The translations under genes were made by a program, and so were the position numbers. Under the pieces are notes generated by a model. It searched no databases, was not told the origin of the DNA, and was given only the letters and a program-made list of their open reading frames with translations. From Cyanophora paradoxa (lineage: Eukaryota; Glaucocystophyceae; Cyanophorales; Cyanophoraceae), in NCBI GenBank assembly GCA_004431415.1, contig QPMI01000138.1:124001-188000 (forward strand): a DNA stretch of 64,000 bases. The letters run 5' to 3'. Below are positions 1 to 10,302 of this stretch, one piece after another (within the stretch, counting starts at the first letter, position 1; the number at the start of each line of letters is the position of its first letter).

Positions 1-3000
1 CAGTAGGCCTGACGGCTCTTTCGCGAGCAATTGGACGCTCTGCAACATACGAATGATGACGCCCCCCGGTGCGCCACAGTCTGTGCTCCAAAGTTTAATC
101 ACTTCAGCTCCCGAAGTGCTTTTCCTCACTGCAATTGGCGAAGTTTACGCTATTATTGCCGGAGAGTTCCTCAAGCTTGTACCGTACGATCGCACGTTCA
201 CCTACGACGGCTCTCCGTGCGTGTCGCTTCACGCCCAGACTTTTCACATAAAACTAAACAAAGTCGAGATGTGGATTGAGGATATATATAGACAAATGGG
301 CACCAAGATCTGCGTTTGCGAACAAGAACTAATCCACTTAATAAACTGAGTAGTAGCAAGCGCACGAAGAGGGCAGTATTAACTATTTGATAACAATTCA
401 AGCGTTATTGGATATTTGGTAATCACGAGGTTGAAAGCATTCTGCAGCTGAATGCGACCATCCCTTTAGGTCGTATGATTCGGCCTACCCGACGACGGCA
501 AACCTCACCTACACGTGGAGCCTGTATCCGCTGGATAAGCCCTACGGCGATCCGAGCCTCATCACCCGCGTCGGGCCGCTGGCGGGGCCCCTCGTGCCCC
601 TCACCCCTGCCACGGCTGCAGCTGGCGGAGGTATCGGTGCGCATAGCCAGCTCATATAACAATTGCAAAATGCATATGACCGGGGTCGCGGTATAACGTG
701 ACATCTTGCAATTGGATTCGCTCATGGATTTGCAGATGGCTTCTCTCCGGGGCAATTGTACACCCTTTACCTGGTAATAAACAGCAGCAGACCTGACGGC
801 TCTTTCGCGAACAATTGGACGCGGTGTGACATACGAATGATGACGCCCCCAGGTAAGTTGCCGTGAATGATCCACGCATTGGTCGCTGCGGTGCTCCTCG
901 CTGAATCTGGCGCAGTGTACGCCATCATCGCGGGGCCGTATCTCAAGCGCGTGCCATACGACCAGACGTTCACCTACGACGGCTCCCCGTGCGCTTCGCG
1001 CCGAAACTTAAGCGACCCTAATTACAACATTAAACAATATATAGTTCCGATTATCAAATACGCTTCTCAAACTCGCTGTCAATGACAGCGGTTTGACGCA
1101 TAAGCAGAGCACCTAAGCATATCTTATTCAAAGCTCTCATATCAGCAGCCTGCTGTTGATTCTGATCCTCTTCTCCAGGTCGTATGATTCGGCCTACCCG
1201 AAGACGGCAAACCTCACCTACACGTGGAGCCTGTATCCGCTGGATAAGCCCTACGGCGATCCGAGCCTCATCACCCGCGTCGGGCCGCTGGCGGGGCCCC
1301 TCGTACCCCTCACCCCTGCCGGAGCTGGCGGAGGTATCGGTGCGCACTAGCCCAACACACACGCGCGCGCGATTGCGATTAACTGTGTGCCTCTGGCGCT
1401 GTGCTTCTCGCCCAACCAATTGCAGACAAATTCTTTGCGGGGCCAGTGTACACGCTTTACCTCGTTATCAACAGCAGCAGACCGGACGGCACGTTTGCGA
1501 GCAATTGGACACGCTGCGACATCGACCTGACCAGCGATCTTCCTGTCCGCGCCATCATCGCAGGAGGTGTTATTTTGCGTTCTCAACGCTCCTGTAATTC
1601 AAGCACTGATAGCGGGTACATCATCCGCAGGCAATCGCGTCGTGGGAAGCAAAGCCACTTTCTTCGTGGACGGTTCTCCGTCGAACGACCCCTCATGCCC
1701 TTCTACGGCCACCAAGCTTTACCACTGGCGCCTCGTGGCATTCCGAGCTCCTTTCAGCAGGCCGTTCCTTCACGAAGTCGGACCGAGCGCCCAGGCTCGC
1801 ATCCCGTTGACGCCCAGCTCTGCGGCAGCATCGGCCACCGAAAAACCGATCGGTACGTACCGGATCATGAATTCATCGATATCGATGTTGTGCGAATATT
1901 GAACCCACTAAACTCATGAATGTCGATCCGCATGCTCAGACGGATTTGAGCCCAACAAGAACTACACGATCCACCTCCGTGTTATTTCGACGTGCCCCAA
2001 TGGCGCCATGAGCGAAGATAATACCACAGCGACTATTGAAGTTCTCCCGAAGGCCCTTCCTGTCGTTGCGATTGACGTGAGATCTTTAGCTTTTGCGTTC
2101 GAGCTCGAGCACCATCCAAAAGAACGATTTGCAGGAAACACTCTCGCCAACAAAGAACATCACGAGGATTCCGATTGACGAGACGCTTTACCTGCGTTGT
2201 CGCTCGCGCGTCGCGGAAGATCCCGGGTACGACGCAATTGCGGTGTCCCAGTGGGTCGCTCCCAACGATCCGGAGCTACAGAACATTTCCATGTGTGTAT
2301 TTCTTTCTTGTTTTATGCACTTTAGCCCGCATGATCAGACAATTTGCTGTCAGGTACATGATCCCCGGGATGGTAGCGGCGGAGCATTTCCTTACTTTCT
2401 CCCCGCGTAACCGCCCTCCAATCGTTCCCGGAAAACTGTACACAATTCGCTGCACGGCGAGCTATCCAAATGCACCTCCGAATGAAGTTGGTGCGTGATT
2501 CTGCCAAGCGTGAAATTTCGATTCGAATTCATTCTTCTTGTCGTCCCATTCAGTGTTCGACGAGAAGCTCGTGCGTTTTATCGCACCGCCTGAGCCCGGC
2601 GTTTGCAAGATCGAGCCTCCCGAGGGCATAGTCTTCCGCGATCGGTTTACGGTCAGCTGCTGGGACTGGAAACCAGCAAGCAATCACACTTCTGGCTACC
2701 CTCTTCAGTACGCCCTTAAGGTGCATACGCTTGTGAATGTTTGGTGGATATTTCTGCCACCCTCGGGTGTATTCAATTCCCGTACGTCTCATTTGGCCGT
2801 GGGATGACAGCGGCCGACTCCGGAAGGCGCGAGAGAAATGCTCGTTCCCTCTCAGCCTTCCACAACCATGTCAAACTTGGCGCTTCCAGTAGGAAACCCC
2901 GTTCCTCTCGCAGCCACGGTGTGCGACTCAGGACCTCGCGCGTAATTATATAAGCGCGGACGCCGTTTGTGGGGTCTGAACTTTCGCTTGCAAATGGCAG

Positions 3001-6000
3001 ATCACTGATGCGAATGGGGCCTGGACGGGTATGCACACAAAGCGCAAGCTCGAAATTGCAAATTTGTCAGCCGATCTTTTGTCTCGCAGACTATCCGCTC
3101 AGCGCCATCGTCCGAGCCCCTGATGACATATGCGAGGCATACATGGGGCACCACAAAGAGCTGACTGAGGACAGCACGTTATCCACTCGACAGAGAGATA
3201 TCTCGATTCTATCGGCAGTGAAAGCAGCATCTACTGTTCTTGCGTTGAATAGCACCACAGGTACGTATACGCATGCGCCAACCCGTTTTCTGCAGCGAAG
3301 GGATACTTACTCGTGTTCTACACTTGCTTCAGACCCCTGCCCACGCTTGAGTAAGACGTCGACACTGGAGGCGATGGTGGGGCACGCTTGCGGCGCAATC
3401 CAGTCGGCGACGTCGATTCCAGACAAGCTTCAGGGCGCCTACGCGTTGACAGCGCTATCAACTCCCGTTTCAAAGTAATGGCCATCAATCCTGCTTGACT
3501 CGCATGCGGATACGAATGATAATACTGATTCCCGCATGCTGTTGCTGCTATTCGCAGAAATTTGAACACCGCTTGGCAAGAGAAGCTCCTGAGCTGCTTC
3601 CCGGAGTTCGACCCGTGTGACCTCCCCCCCGACATGACCGACGCGATGCTCGATGCGGTGCACCTCTTCGCATCGATGTCTTCGTCTCTGAGCTCACCGC
3701 CCGCGACGGCGTTTCCGCAGACAATCCAAGCCCTTGCCGCGGCTATTAGGTTAATAATCACCTCCGCGCCCTCATTTTACAGACTTATGAATGCATAATC
3801 TTAACCGTAATCGCCAGCGGGGAGAGCTGGACGCCCGCAGCGAAGGCGAACCAGAGCGCGGCCGCGTCGATTACGGGCGGCCTCGCGGATCAGCTGCTGG
3901 CCTTCGTAAAGAACCCCCAGGCGGCCCTGGCGCGCTGCAGGCCCTGCGGACAAGGGCTCAAGAACCGCAAGAAGGAAGTCGTCAGCCTGACGTCCGGGAA
4001 GAGTGCGCCAGTTTCGCTCGAAGAAAAGTTTCTAAGCTTGAGCTCAATGTCTTCGAATTCGGTCTGACTTCTTCATCTGGCGCGCAGTCTGCTTCACTGG
4101 TAAACACATCAATACTTTAGCTTTGCAATGCATATTCATGCGCACAATGACTTCGCGGCCGGTGGCCTTTGCACAGACAAACGAGAGTACTATCCAATCT
4201 TGCAGGACGCAACCTCGAGCATGGGACCATCAAGAGTGCTGCTGCCGAAAGGAATCAAGCTTTTCGTGCCGACAGAAAATACGGACGGTTTCGCGGTTTC
4301 CTGCATGACGATCGCGAAGAATCCGGTGCTTATATTTTGCTATAATCGAACCTATGTGAGCGTCAGCGTAGCATAGGGCAGTGTATGGCTGCCAAATAAA
4401 GGCAGCCTTGCTTACGCACATATGTACAAGGGGCGCACTTACAAGTTATAAGTGCGCCCCTGGGGTACAAGCCTCAGTCTTGCTTCGCAGCCAAGGCCTC
4501 TAAGCTGAGGTCATGGCTCGCTCGCGGAGGAGCCCATCGTGGGCCCCTCTGTTCGTAGTCGTCTTGACCATCATTCTGCTCGTCGCCTGTGCCGAGGCGG
4601 CGCAGAAACGCAAGTCAACGGCCACTGGTGCGCGCAAGTCGGCCAAACCCAAGACGGCGACGACCCCCGCGCCCCAGGCCCGGAGGTCGTCATCTCGTCT
4701 TCAAGCTCCGGCCAACGACAGTGCGGAGGAGGAGCAGCCTGCACCTCCGCCGACGCGATCTCGCAAAGGCAAGGAGAAAGCCGTGTCGCCGGATCCGGAC
4801 CAGCAGCAGTCCGACCCAGAAGATGAACCTGAGGACGACGTTGCCGTTAGACTGGCACAGCGTGAGCAGTTCGGTGGCGCCTACGACGAGGAAGAGCAAG
4901 TGGCTGCGCGCAACTTTCCGAACTTGGCGCAAGTGGATCCGGGCGCGGCTGGCCCGTCAACCGGCTTCACCCGTCACCTTCAAGGCCCTTATGCTGTACC
5001 CGCTGGCAACTCGACTGCCCCAACGTCGACCAAACCGGCAGCGGGTGCGCTTCCGCCAGCGTGGGCTGAGCTACTTCAGCGTGGGATAGATAGCGCGGTC
5101 ATCAAGCTTCAAGAGCAGCAGCAGCAGCAGCTCGGCGAGCAGCAGAAAGACAACCATGAGGCTATGCAGCTCAAAAACCCGTGGCTTCGTGAGCTTGCCC
5201 TGCAGCTATCGCAGCTTAAGTTTCAGCTCAAGAGATGCTCTTCGTGCACTGCGTGCTACGATCACGTAAAGCAGAGCCTCAAAATCCTCGACGAGCTCCG
5301 GAAGCGGATCGACATTCGCGACAAGGGCGGCGACAAGCTTGCCGAGCGGCTGGCAGGTGTGCCAGAGGAGTATCGGGGCACGGCTGCGGCGCTGGCGCAC
5401 GCGCTCAACATTGCTGGCCCGGAGGCCGCCGGCGGGCGCCCGTATGTGCAGCACGCCAACCCGCGGCCCCAGCACCAGGGCCGCGATCGCCCGCCGTCGC
5501 AGCGCAACAGCGGGATGTGTTTCCGCTGCAACAAGCCCGGGCATGTCGTGAAGGATTGCCCGAACGAGCCGCGCCCCGGCTGGCGCGACCCCCCAAGTAG
5601 ACGTGCGCGCCCTTGTGTGGACGCGCAGTTTTCGTTTCGCATTTCGCTAGATACTAGTGTTTCGGTGTGTTCTTGCAAGCATAAGTATTGCTAGCATATG
5701 CAAGTGCAGTCTTCAGAAGATCTAGAGTGTGCGTGTATGCTTCCCTAAACATGCAATACATGTATTATGCTTCCATTTCATGTGATGGTGTACATGTGGC
5801 CGGGTGCGGCATTGTGGCCGGGTGCGGCATAGTCATTACCAGCCGTGGTGGCGCCGGCGTGCTGTGGCTTTATGCATTGGTCCTGTGTGCATTTGCATGT
5901 GTTAACACTGTGAAGTGTGACTGTGATTGTAGTCTACTTTTCTTTTCAATGCTAGTGGCATATATTGCCGTCTGGATGACTCCAACCTGGCAGAGCCCCA

Positions 6001-9000
6001 GCTGACTCCCGGCAACTGACCTGTTTCCAGCACAGGTCAGGAGTGCTGCTGGCTGTCGAGCTCCTGGCCCCTCCGGCCTTCCCGTGTGTCGCTATCGCAT
6101 ACTGGGCGCTCTGAAATTAACCTAGTGCATTTTGCAGGTGAGGAGTACACAAGGGTACGAAGATTCCATGATGCCAACTGTTCCCGCTGATATCGCAGGT
6201 TGGCGCATTCATCCAGAAAGTCCATGCCTGTGCAAATGTGTTGTGGCACTGTGGGTGCATTGTGGCACTGTGTGTGCATGTGAGCTCAAGACTTGAACCA
6301 ACAAGCACATTGACACGCTCACTCTTATATTCTTCATGACAAGACATGTTGTGCTTAGCTTGCTGTAAGCAAGGCTGCCGTGGCAGCCATACTCGAACCT
6401 ATGTGAGCGTCAGCGTAGCATAGGGCAGTGTATGGCTGCCAAATAAAGGCAGCCTTGCTTACGCACATATGTACAAGGGGCGCACTTACAAGTTATAAGT
6501 GCGCCCCTGGGGTACAAGCCTCAGTCTTGCTTCGCAGCCAAGGCCTCTAAGCTTCTTCCCGTTCGCGTGTCACCATCTTCAAGCCAGCGGCTGCATGGAC
6601 CATCAGCTGTAGCAGTGCTAGATGGGCACCGCGATAATTGGGCATGTCTGCCAATGCAAGGCCTCACCTCACTTTGCAGGAGGCTTTGTTGCATCCTGCA
6701 TTCAAGCTGCAGTCCAACAGTGGAGAGCGATTGGAGCCAATGATGTCGTGCTCAACTGGATCTTGCGTGGTTTCCCTTTGTCAGGAGCGAGGCGGCTGCC
6801 AGCAGAGCGCCGGGCCAACCACAAGTCTGCGGCTGTGGACCATCAGGACTTTGTGAGAACCGAAATTCAGAAGCTTTTGCGCACGGGAGCGATCAGAGAA
6901 GTTGAAGAAGCTCAAGTGAACATTGTCTGCTCACTGTCCGTGGTGCCCAAGAAGACTGGATCCAAGTTGCGGCTCATCTGGGATGGCCGGCCTACCAATA
7001 AAGGCCTTCCGGACATCCCCTTCAAGTATGAGACTCTTGAGCATGTTGCAGCCATGCTGCGCCAAGGCTGGTACATGTTCACTATTGACCTTGAATCTGG
7101 ATACCACCACGTGCCAGTCTCACCGCAAGACTGGCGGAACATGGGCTTTGAGTTTGACAGCAAATTCTATGTGTACACAGTTTTGCCCTTCGGCCTCAAG
7201 CACTCACCGTTTGCATTCGTCAAGATCATGCGACAAGTGGTCAACTACTTCCGCCGCTTTGGCATCTTCGTGGTGAACTATGTTGACGACTGGTGGTTTG
7301 CTGCTCCAACCTACGAGAAGGCCTGTGAATTGCGGGATTTCGTCCTCAAAACATTTGCTGCCCTCAAGCTTGTGGTCAACAGCAAATCTGAGCTCACCCC
7401 AGCACAGTCGGTGGCTTTCTTGGGCTTCATAGTGGACTCCGCCCGCATGTTGTTTGAAGTACCCCAAGACAAGCTTGGTCGTCTGCTTGCTTTGATCAAA
7501 GGGCTTCTGAAGAAAAAGAAATCAGCATCTGCACGTGAAATGGCCAAGGTCGCCGGCACCCTTGTGTCCATGGCACGGGGCTTGGCTCCAGCTCGCATCA
7601 AGACCAGGTCCCTCTTTCGATACATCAATGTCGTGGCAAGAGAATGGCATTGGAATCATCCAGTGGAGCTCACCAATGAGACTCGTCGGGAACTTGAGTG
7701 GTGGCTGGCCAACATCCACCGATACAATGGCCGCTGCCCTATTCGGCCTGAAAGGCTCCTTGTGTTGACTACGGATGCAAGCCATGTTGGTGCAGGAGCC
7801 TGGATCACTACCCGAATTGGTGATGCTCAACCTGTGGCTTGGGAGCTTGAGCCTGCCCCATTCCAGTGCCTGTGGAACCAAGAAGAAGCTCAGCAAATTT
7901 CGTCGTGGCGCGAGTTAATGGCAGTGCTTCGCGCTATGCAGCACTATCAAGGTTTATTGCGCAATCAGAACATCTTAGTTCGCTCGGACAACACAGTGAC
8001 TGTGGCCTACATCAACAATGGTGGCGGAAGACATGAATACCTTTGCCGAGTTGCAGCAGCAATTTGGGATATTGCTCTGCTCAATTGCATCAGCATTGAA
8101 GCAGAACACATTCCTGGTGTTGACAATGAGTGGTCCGATGCTTTGAGTCGCTACTTTTACCCCGCCGACTACTCTTTGAAACCTGGGTATTTTGCCATGG
8201 TCAGTCGGACATTTGGACCTTTTGATATTGATCGTATGGCCTCATCAGCCAACACTCACCTAAATCGATACTTTTCCATTGATTTGAATGATCGACATGC
8301 TGAAGGATATGATTGCTTTACAGCAACCTGGCGTGGTGCTCGTAATTACGTCTTTCCGGACCCAAATGTCCTCTTGCACCTTGTGTCACATGTCCGCCAG
8401 TGTAGGGCCTCGGCAGTTTTTATTGTCCCTCAGTGGCCCTCAGCTCCATGGTGGCCACAGTTGCAGCTTGCCTTGCGTGCACCTGCAATGGTGCTTGGCC
8501 CAGCATATGACGTGTGCTATCGCGGGCCTCGCTCGGCACAGTTACCTTCCTGGATTCTTGTTGCTCTTTATGTGTCGTGGGAGTAGATTGAAGGCTCTTG
8601 CTGCAGAATTCAACTCCTGCTCATCTCTGCTCAGCTTACTTTGTCCAGCAACAGGGATAGAAAGCTTGAGTGGGGGCTTTAAAAAGAAGAAGAAGAAATG
8701 TAGTCTGACATACCCTTGACTCTGGTGATGCAGGTGCTCGTATGGCTGATCTGCTCAACCGGGTCACTTTCTACAGAACAAACTCTGTGAGCGAGCGAAC
8801 CCAAAGCCTCTACGCCCGCTGGGTCGTCCTCTATGAAGGCCATTGCGCGGTTCACTGCATTCCAGCCTGGCCACCAACAGCTTCTGGCGTCGCAACACTG
8901 CTGGTGGCTCTTGCTGATGAAGAGTACGGTCTCTCAGCAATTGACCAGTGTCACTCTGCTCTGCTACATCAGACAAGGCAGAGGATGTTGCCTACTACTG

Positions 9001-10133
9001 CATTTGCTCACCCCCTTGTGCTGCAAACATTGCAAGGAATCGCCCGACTTTGTGGAAAACCAGCAAAGCAATCTGCATTGGTCACGTCCGTCCACCTGGA
9101 GGCGATTGCTCGTACCTACGCTCGTTCCCCTCAAACAAGCTCCTTCGCGCCCTTGTGATGTTGCTTACCGGTTTCTTTGGCCTGTTGCGGCGTGGCGAAA
9201 TCGTGGCACTCCGGCGGCAAGATGTGTCCATCCGCGCGGATCGCGTCGTGCTCTTCATTGCCGGTTCCAAGACCGATCGTCGTCGCCAAGGCGCGCAAGT
9301 TGTCTTGGGCGCCGTCCCAGAGTCGGTCATCTGTCCGGTGTTCTGGTTTCGAACCTACTTGCGGACTCTAGCGCTCGCGGATCCGGGCGCACCTCTTTTT
9401 GGGCAGCTTCGGGACGCAGCTCGTTCTCTGTCAGCTCAGACCGTGGCCTATGTTCTCCGGTTCGCATTTGACGCGGCGGGCTTGGACGCCACTGGTATCA
9501 CACCTCATGGCTTGCGTCGCGGTGGAGCTACTGCTCTGGCTGCTGCGGGCGTGCCTGAAGAGCTTGTTCAAGCGGTTGGTCGCTGGTCTTTGTTGTCAGC
9601 GGTCTACCGACGCTATATCGATTCTGCTGAGCGCCCGCCCTTGGCTGCGCTCATGGCTAGGCCTGGTGCTCGTTACGCTGGCCCGTCAGCTTCGCCTGCA
9701 TGACGATCGCGAAGAATCCGGTGCTTATATTTTGCTATAACACGCCTTCAAACCTTTTCGAAGTTCTCTTGGCAGTTTTCGATCGAGAATAAACCGTTTG
9801 ACGGAGGGCCCTCGCTTCGCGCGGAGCTCGTGGGCGGTTTTGTCGATGTCACCGTCCTCGGGTGATATGCTTTCTGCGATCTATATATCAATCACTTATA
9901 CAGCGCTCAACTTACGTGAACGCAGGTCGCTCATCTACGGGCTTGATCCAAATCTACCGATCATTATAGAAATTCCCTTCCCGCCTACGCAGACGGCGCA
10001 GCCGACGAAACCCGTGGTACTCCTGTTCTGGAACGCGACGCGAGCCAGCTGGGATCGCTGCGGACCTGATATGAACATGGAGCTGGGAGACGCGGACAAC
10101 GTCGACAGTCCTGGAGACATTTTCATTCGGAAC
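1..10133 (+). CDS. REJ/PKD-type ectodomain of a giant membrane protein (5' truncated)
   Basis: Many short exons joined by GT-AG introns read as one extracellular protein; the first exon is already mid-protein, so the gene starts upstream. Early exons repeat a module with NLTYTWSLYPLDK, YTLYLVINSSRPDG and YAIIAG/FTYDGSPC. An exon at about 2555-2719 has the REJ hallmark: a PPEPGVCKIEPPEG stretch, then RFTVSCWDW and GYPLQYALK. The following exons match the later REJ region (ALPVGNPVPLAATVCDSG, ITDANGAWT). Near 9926-10133 VLLFWNATRASWDRCG resembles the first half of a GPS motif. REJ-GPS proteins such as polycystin-1 are surface receptors; the ligand here is unknown. A retrotransposon lies inside the intron after the exon ending at 4325, with the acceptor at 9775. 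Reading continues into the exons from 10303, so this is probably the N-terminal half of the next entry. The family call is good; individual exon ends are approximate. Confidence 0.6.
475..1350 (+). repeat. Tandem exon duplication in the REJ-like region
   Basis: The exon starting near 467-475 and the exon starting near 1176-1184 are almost identical over about 170 bp, at a spacing of 709 bp. The companion exons (about 755-850 and 1431-1560, and a further copy at 1-60) are also similar. The introns between them have largely diverged. This shows internal duplication of an exon cassette encoding one extracellular module. Confidence 0.75.
4300..4345 (+). repeat. Left copy of the 46-bp direct repeat flanking the retroelement
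   Basis: It is identical to 9695-9740. It contains the last codons of a host exon (ending at 4325) and the 5' splice site plus 20 bp of intron. It behaves as a target-site duplication, though 46 bp is very long for one. Confidence 0.85.
4346..4506 (+). repeat. Retroelement 161-bp direct repeat, left copy (A1)
   Basis: It matches 6393-6553 over its full length. It holds an AATAAA signal and, at 4430-4460, a hairpin with 12-bp perfect arms (GGGGCGCACTTA and its complement) around a 7-nt loop. Confidence 0.9.
4513..5694 (+). CDS. gag: Gag-like protein of the DIRS-order element
   Basis: This 393-aa ORF starts 7 bp after the left repeat. The C-terminal part has one retroviral-type zinc knuckle, CFRCNKPGHVVKDC (C-x2-C-x4-H-x4-C), at about residues 338-351, expected to bind RNA in the particle. 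The middle is rich in acidic residues, Pro and Gln (a short poly-Gln near residue 200), then a helical Leu-rich part. The N-terminus is odd: after MARSRRSPSWAP comes a strongly hydrophobic stretch (FVVVLTIILLVACAEA) that looks like a signal peptide or membrane anchor, unusual for Gag. No in-frame Met between it and the zinc knuckle offers an obvious alternative start early in the protein. Confidence 0.75.
   Translation: MARSRRSPSWAPLFVVVLTIILLVACAEAAQKRKSTATGARKSAKPKTATTPAPQARRSSSRLQAPANDSAEEEQPAPPPTRSRKGKEKAVSPDPDQQQSDPEDEPEDDVAVRLAQREQFGGAYDEEEQVAARNFPNLAQVDPGAAGPSTGFTRHLQGPYAVPAGNSTAPTSTKPAAGALPPAWAELLQRGIDSAVIKLQEQQQQQLGEQQKDNHEAMQLKNPWLRELALQLSQLKFQLKRCSSCTACYDHVKQSLKILDELRKRIDIRDKGGDKLAERLAGVPEEYRGTAAALAHALNIAGPEAAGGRPYVQHANPRPQHQGRDRPPSQRNSGMCFRCNKPGHVVKDCPNEPRPGWRDPPSRRARPCVDAQFSFRISLDTSVSVCSCKHKYC
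5695..6392 (+). other. Spacer between gag and the internal repeat of the retroelement
   Basis: This is non-coding or weakly coding DNA. A 105-aa frame at 5688-6005 encodes a Cys- and hydrophobic-rich product with possible membrane segments, but nothing recognisable supports it. A short direct repeat (GGCCGGGTGCGGCAT, twice) lies at about 5798-5830. Confidence 0.4.
6393..6553 (+). repeat. Retroelement 161-bp direct repeat, internal copy (A2)
   Basis: This second copy of the left repeat lies between the gag and RT ORFs, with its hairpin at 6477-6507. An internal rather than right-end position rules out ordinary LTRs and fits the split direct repeats of PAT/Ngaro-like elements. Just upstream, about 6368-6390 contains an inverted match to the repeat's own AAGGCAGCC segment. 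Confidence 0.9.
6622..8586 (+). CDS. pol: Reverse transcriptase / RNase H polyprotein
   Basis: A 654-aa ORF copies element RNA into DNA. The RT domain covers about residues 75-300: KLRLIWDGRPTN, FTIDLESGYHHVPV, LPFGLKHSPFAF, and the catalytic YVDD in VVNYVDDWWFAAP (residues about 217-220). A DIRS-type RNase H follows at about 390-510, with LTTDASHVGAGAWI, a Glu in SWRELMAVL, VRSDNTVTVAYI and the terminal ADALSR-like WSDALSR. The C-terminal block (FGPFDIDRMASSANTHLNRY, NYVFPDPNVL) matches the conserved tail downstream of RNase H in DIRS/Ngaro elements. No protease or DDE integrase domain is present. The ATG is 68 bp after the internal repeat; translation could begin further upstream by recoding. 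Confidence 0.88.
   Translation: MGTAIIGHVCQCKASPHFAGGFVASCIQAAVQQWRAIGANDVVLNWILRGFPLSGARRLPAERRANHKSAAVDHQDFVRTEIQKLLRTGAIREVEEAQVNIVCSLSVVPKKTGSKLRLIWDGRPTNKGLPDIPFKYETLEHVAAMLRQGWYMFTIDLESGYHHVPVSPQDWRNMGFEFDSKFYVYTVLPFGLKHSPFAFVKIMRQVVNYFRRFGIFVVNYVDDWWFAAPTYEKACELRDFVLKTFAALKLVVNSKSELTPAQSVAFLGFIVDSARMLFEVPQDKLGRLLALIKGLLKKKKSASAREMAKVAGTLVSMARGLAPARIKTRSLFRYINVVAREWHWNHPVELTNETRRELEWWLANIHRYNGRCPIRPERLLVLTTDASHVGAGAWITTRIGDAQPVAWELEPAPFQCLWNQEEAQQISSWRELMAVLRAMQHYQGLLRNQNILVRSDNTVTVAYINNGGGRHEYLCRVAAAIWDIALLNCISIEAEHIPGVDNEWSDALSRYFYPADYSLKPGYFAMVSRTFGPFDIDRMASSANTHLNRYFSIDLNDRHAEGYDCFTATWRGARNYVFPDPNVLLHLVSHVRQCRASAVFIVPQWPSAPWWPQLQLALRAPAMVLGPAYDVCYRGPRSAQLPSWILVALYVSWE
8742..9703 (+). 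pseudogene. Tyrosine recombinase, split by one frameshift
   Basis: This is the integrase of the element. The N-terminal half reads from 8742 in one frame until a stop at 9158; the catalytic half reads in another frame to 9703. The frames meet in a C run at about 9124-9132, where one missing base accounts for the shift. Catalytic residues are visible: Arg in LLRRGEIVALRRQDV, the HGLRR box (H-x-x-R) followed by GGATALAAAG, Trp in AVGRW, and the nucleophile Tyr in AVYRRYI. The core is therefore intact but the ORF is broken, either by decay, by programmed frameshifting or by a base-calling error. The stop codon lies in the flanking duplicated host sequence, so the natural C-terminus may be missing. 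Confidence 0.75.
9695..9740 (+). repeat. Right copy of the 46-bp direct repeat flanking the retroelement
   Basis: It is identical to 4300-4345. The duplicated donor starts at 9721, and the original intron then runs to an acceptor AG at 9774-9775. The last codons and the stop of the recombinase ORF (ending 9703) fall inside this copy. Confidence 0.85.
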
Positions 10134-10302
10134 GTGCGCTTCTTTCGTGGTTCGTTTCCTGCAAGACCGGATGGCTGAGGCGTCGGGGCGATCGAACAGG
10201 GGACGTGGTATGCTAGGGGGCGGTGTACACATCTGGTCAGCTCGGAATATATATTTGATATTCGACTTCATTTGCAAACTTGCGAATGATCCTGACGGCA
10301 GA

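Larger units (their letters stand above)
4346..9694 (+). mobile_element. Tyrosine-recombinase (DIRS-order) retrotransposon
   Basis: A 5.35-kb element carries, in order, a gag-like ORF with a CCHC zinc knuckle, a reverse transcriptase/RNase H ORF and a tyrosine recombinase ORF. No aspartic protease or DDE integrase is seen. This gene set defines the DIRS order, and the lack of an evident methyltransferase is PAT-like. A 161-bp direct repeat stands at the left end and again internally (split-repeat layout), but no matching right-end repeat is visible. The recombinase ORF reaches its stop codon only in the flanking duplicated host sequence, so the right end may be truncated. The element is flanked by a 46-bp direct repeat of host sequence and lies in the sense direction inside an intron of the REJ-like gene. 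Confidence 0.85.

Noticed and set aside
4346-6553. LTR retrotransposon with 161-bp LTRs
   Set aside because: The second copy is internal, before the RT ORF. There is no protease or DDE integrase, and a tyrosine recombinase is present.
9776-9795. Premature stop in the REJ-like gene just after the retroelement
   Set aside because: The stop lies in the unspliced frame. With the acceptor at 9775 the next exon is open (FSIENKPFDGG).
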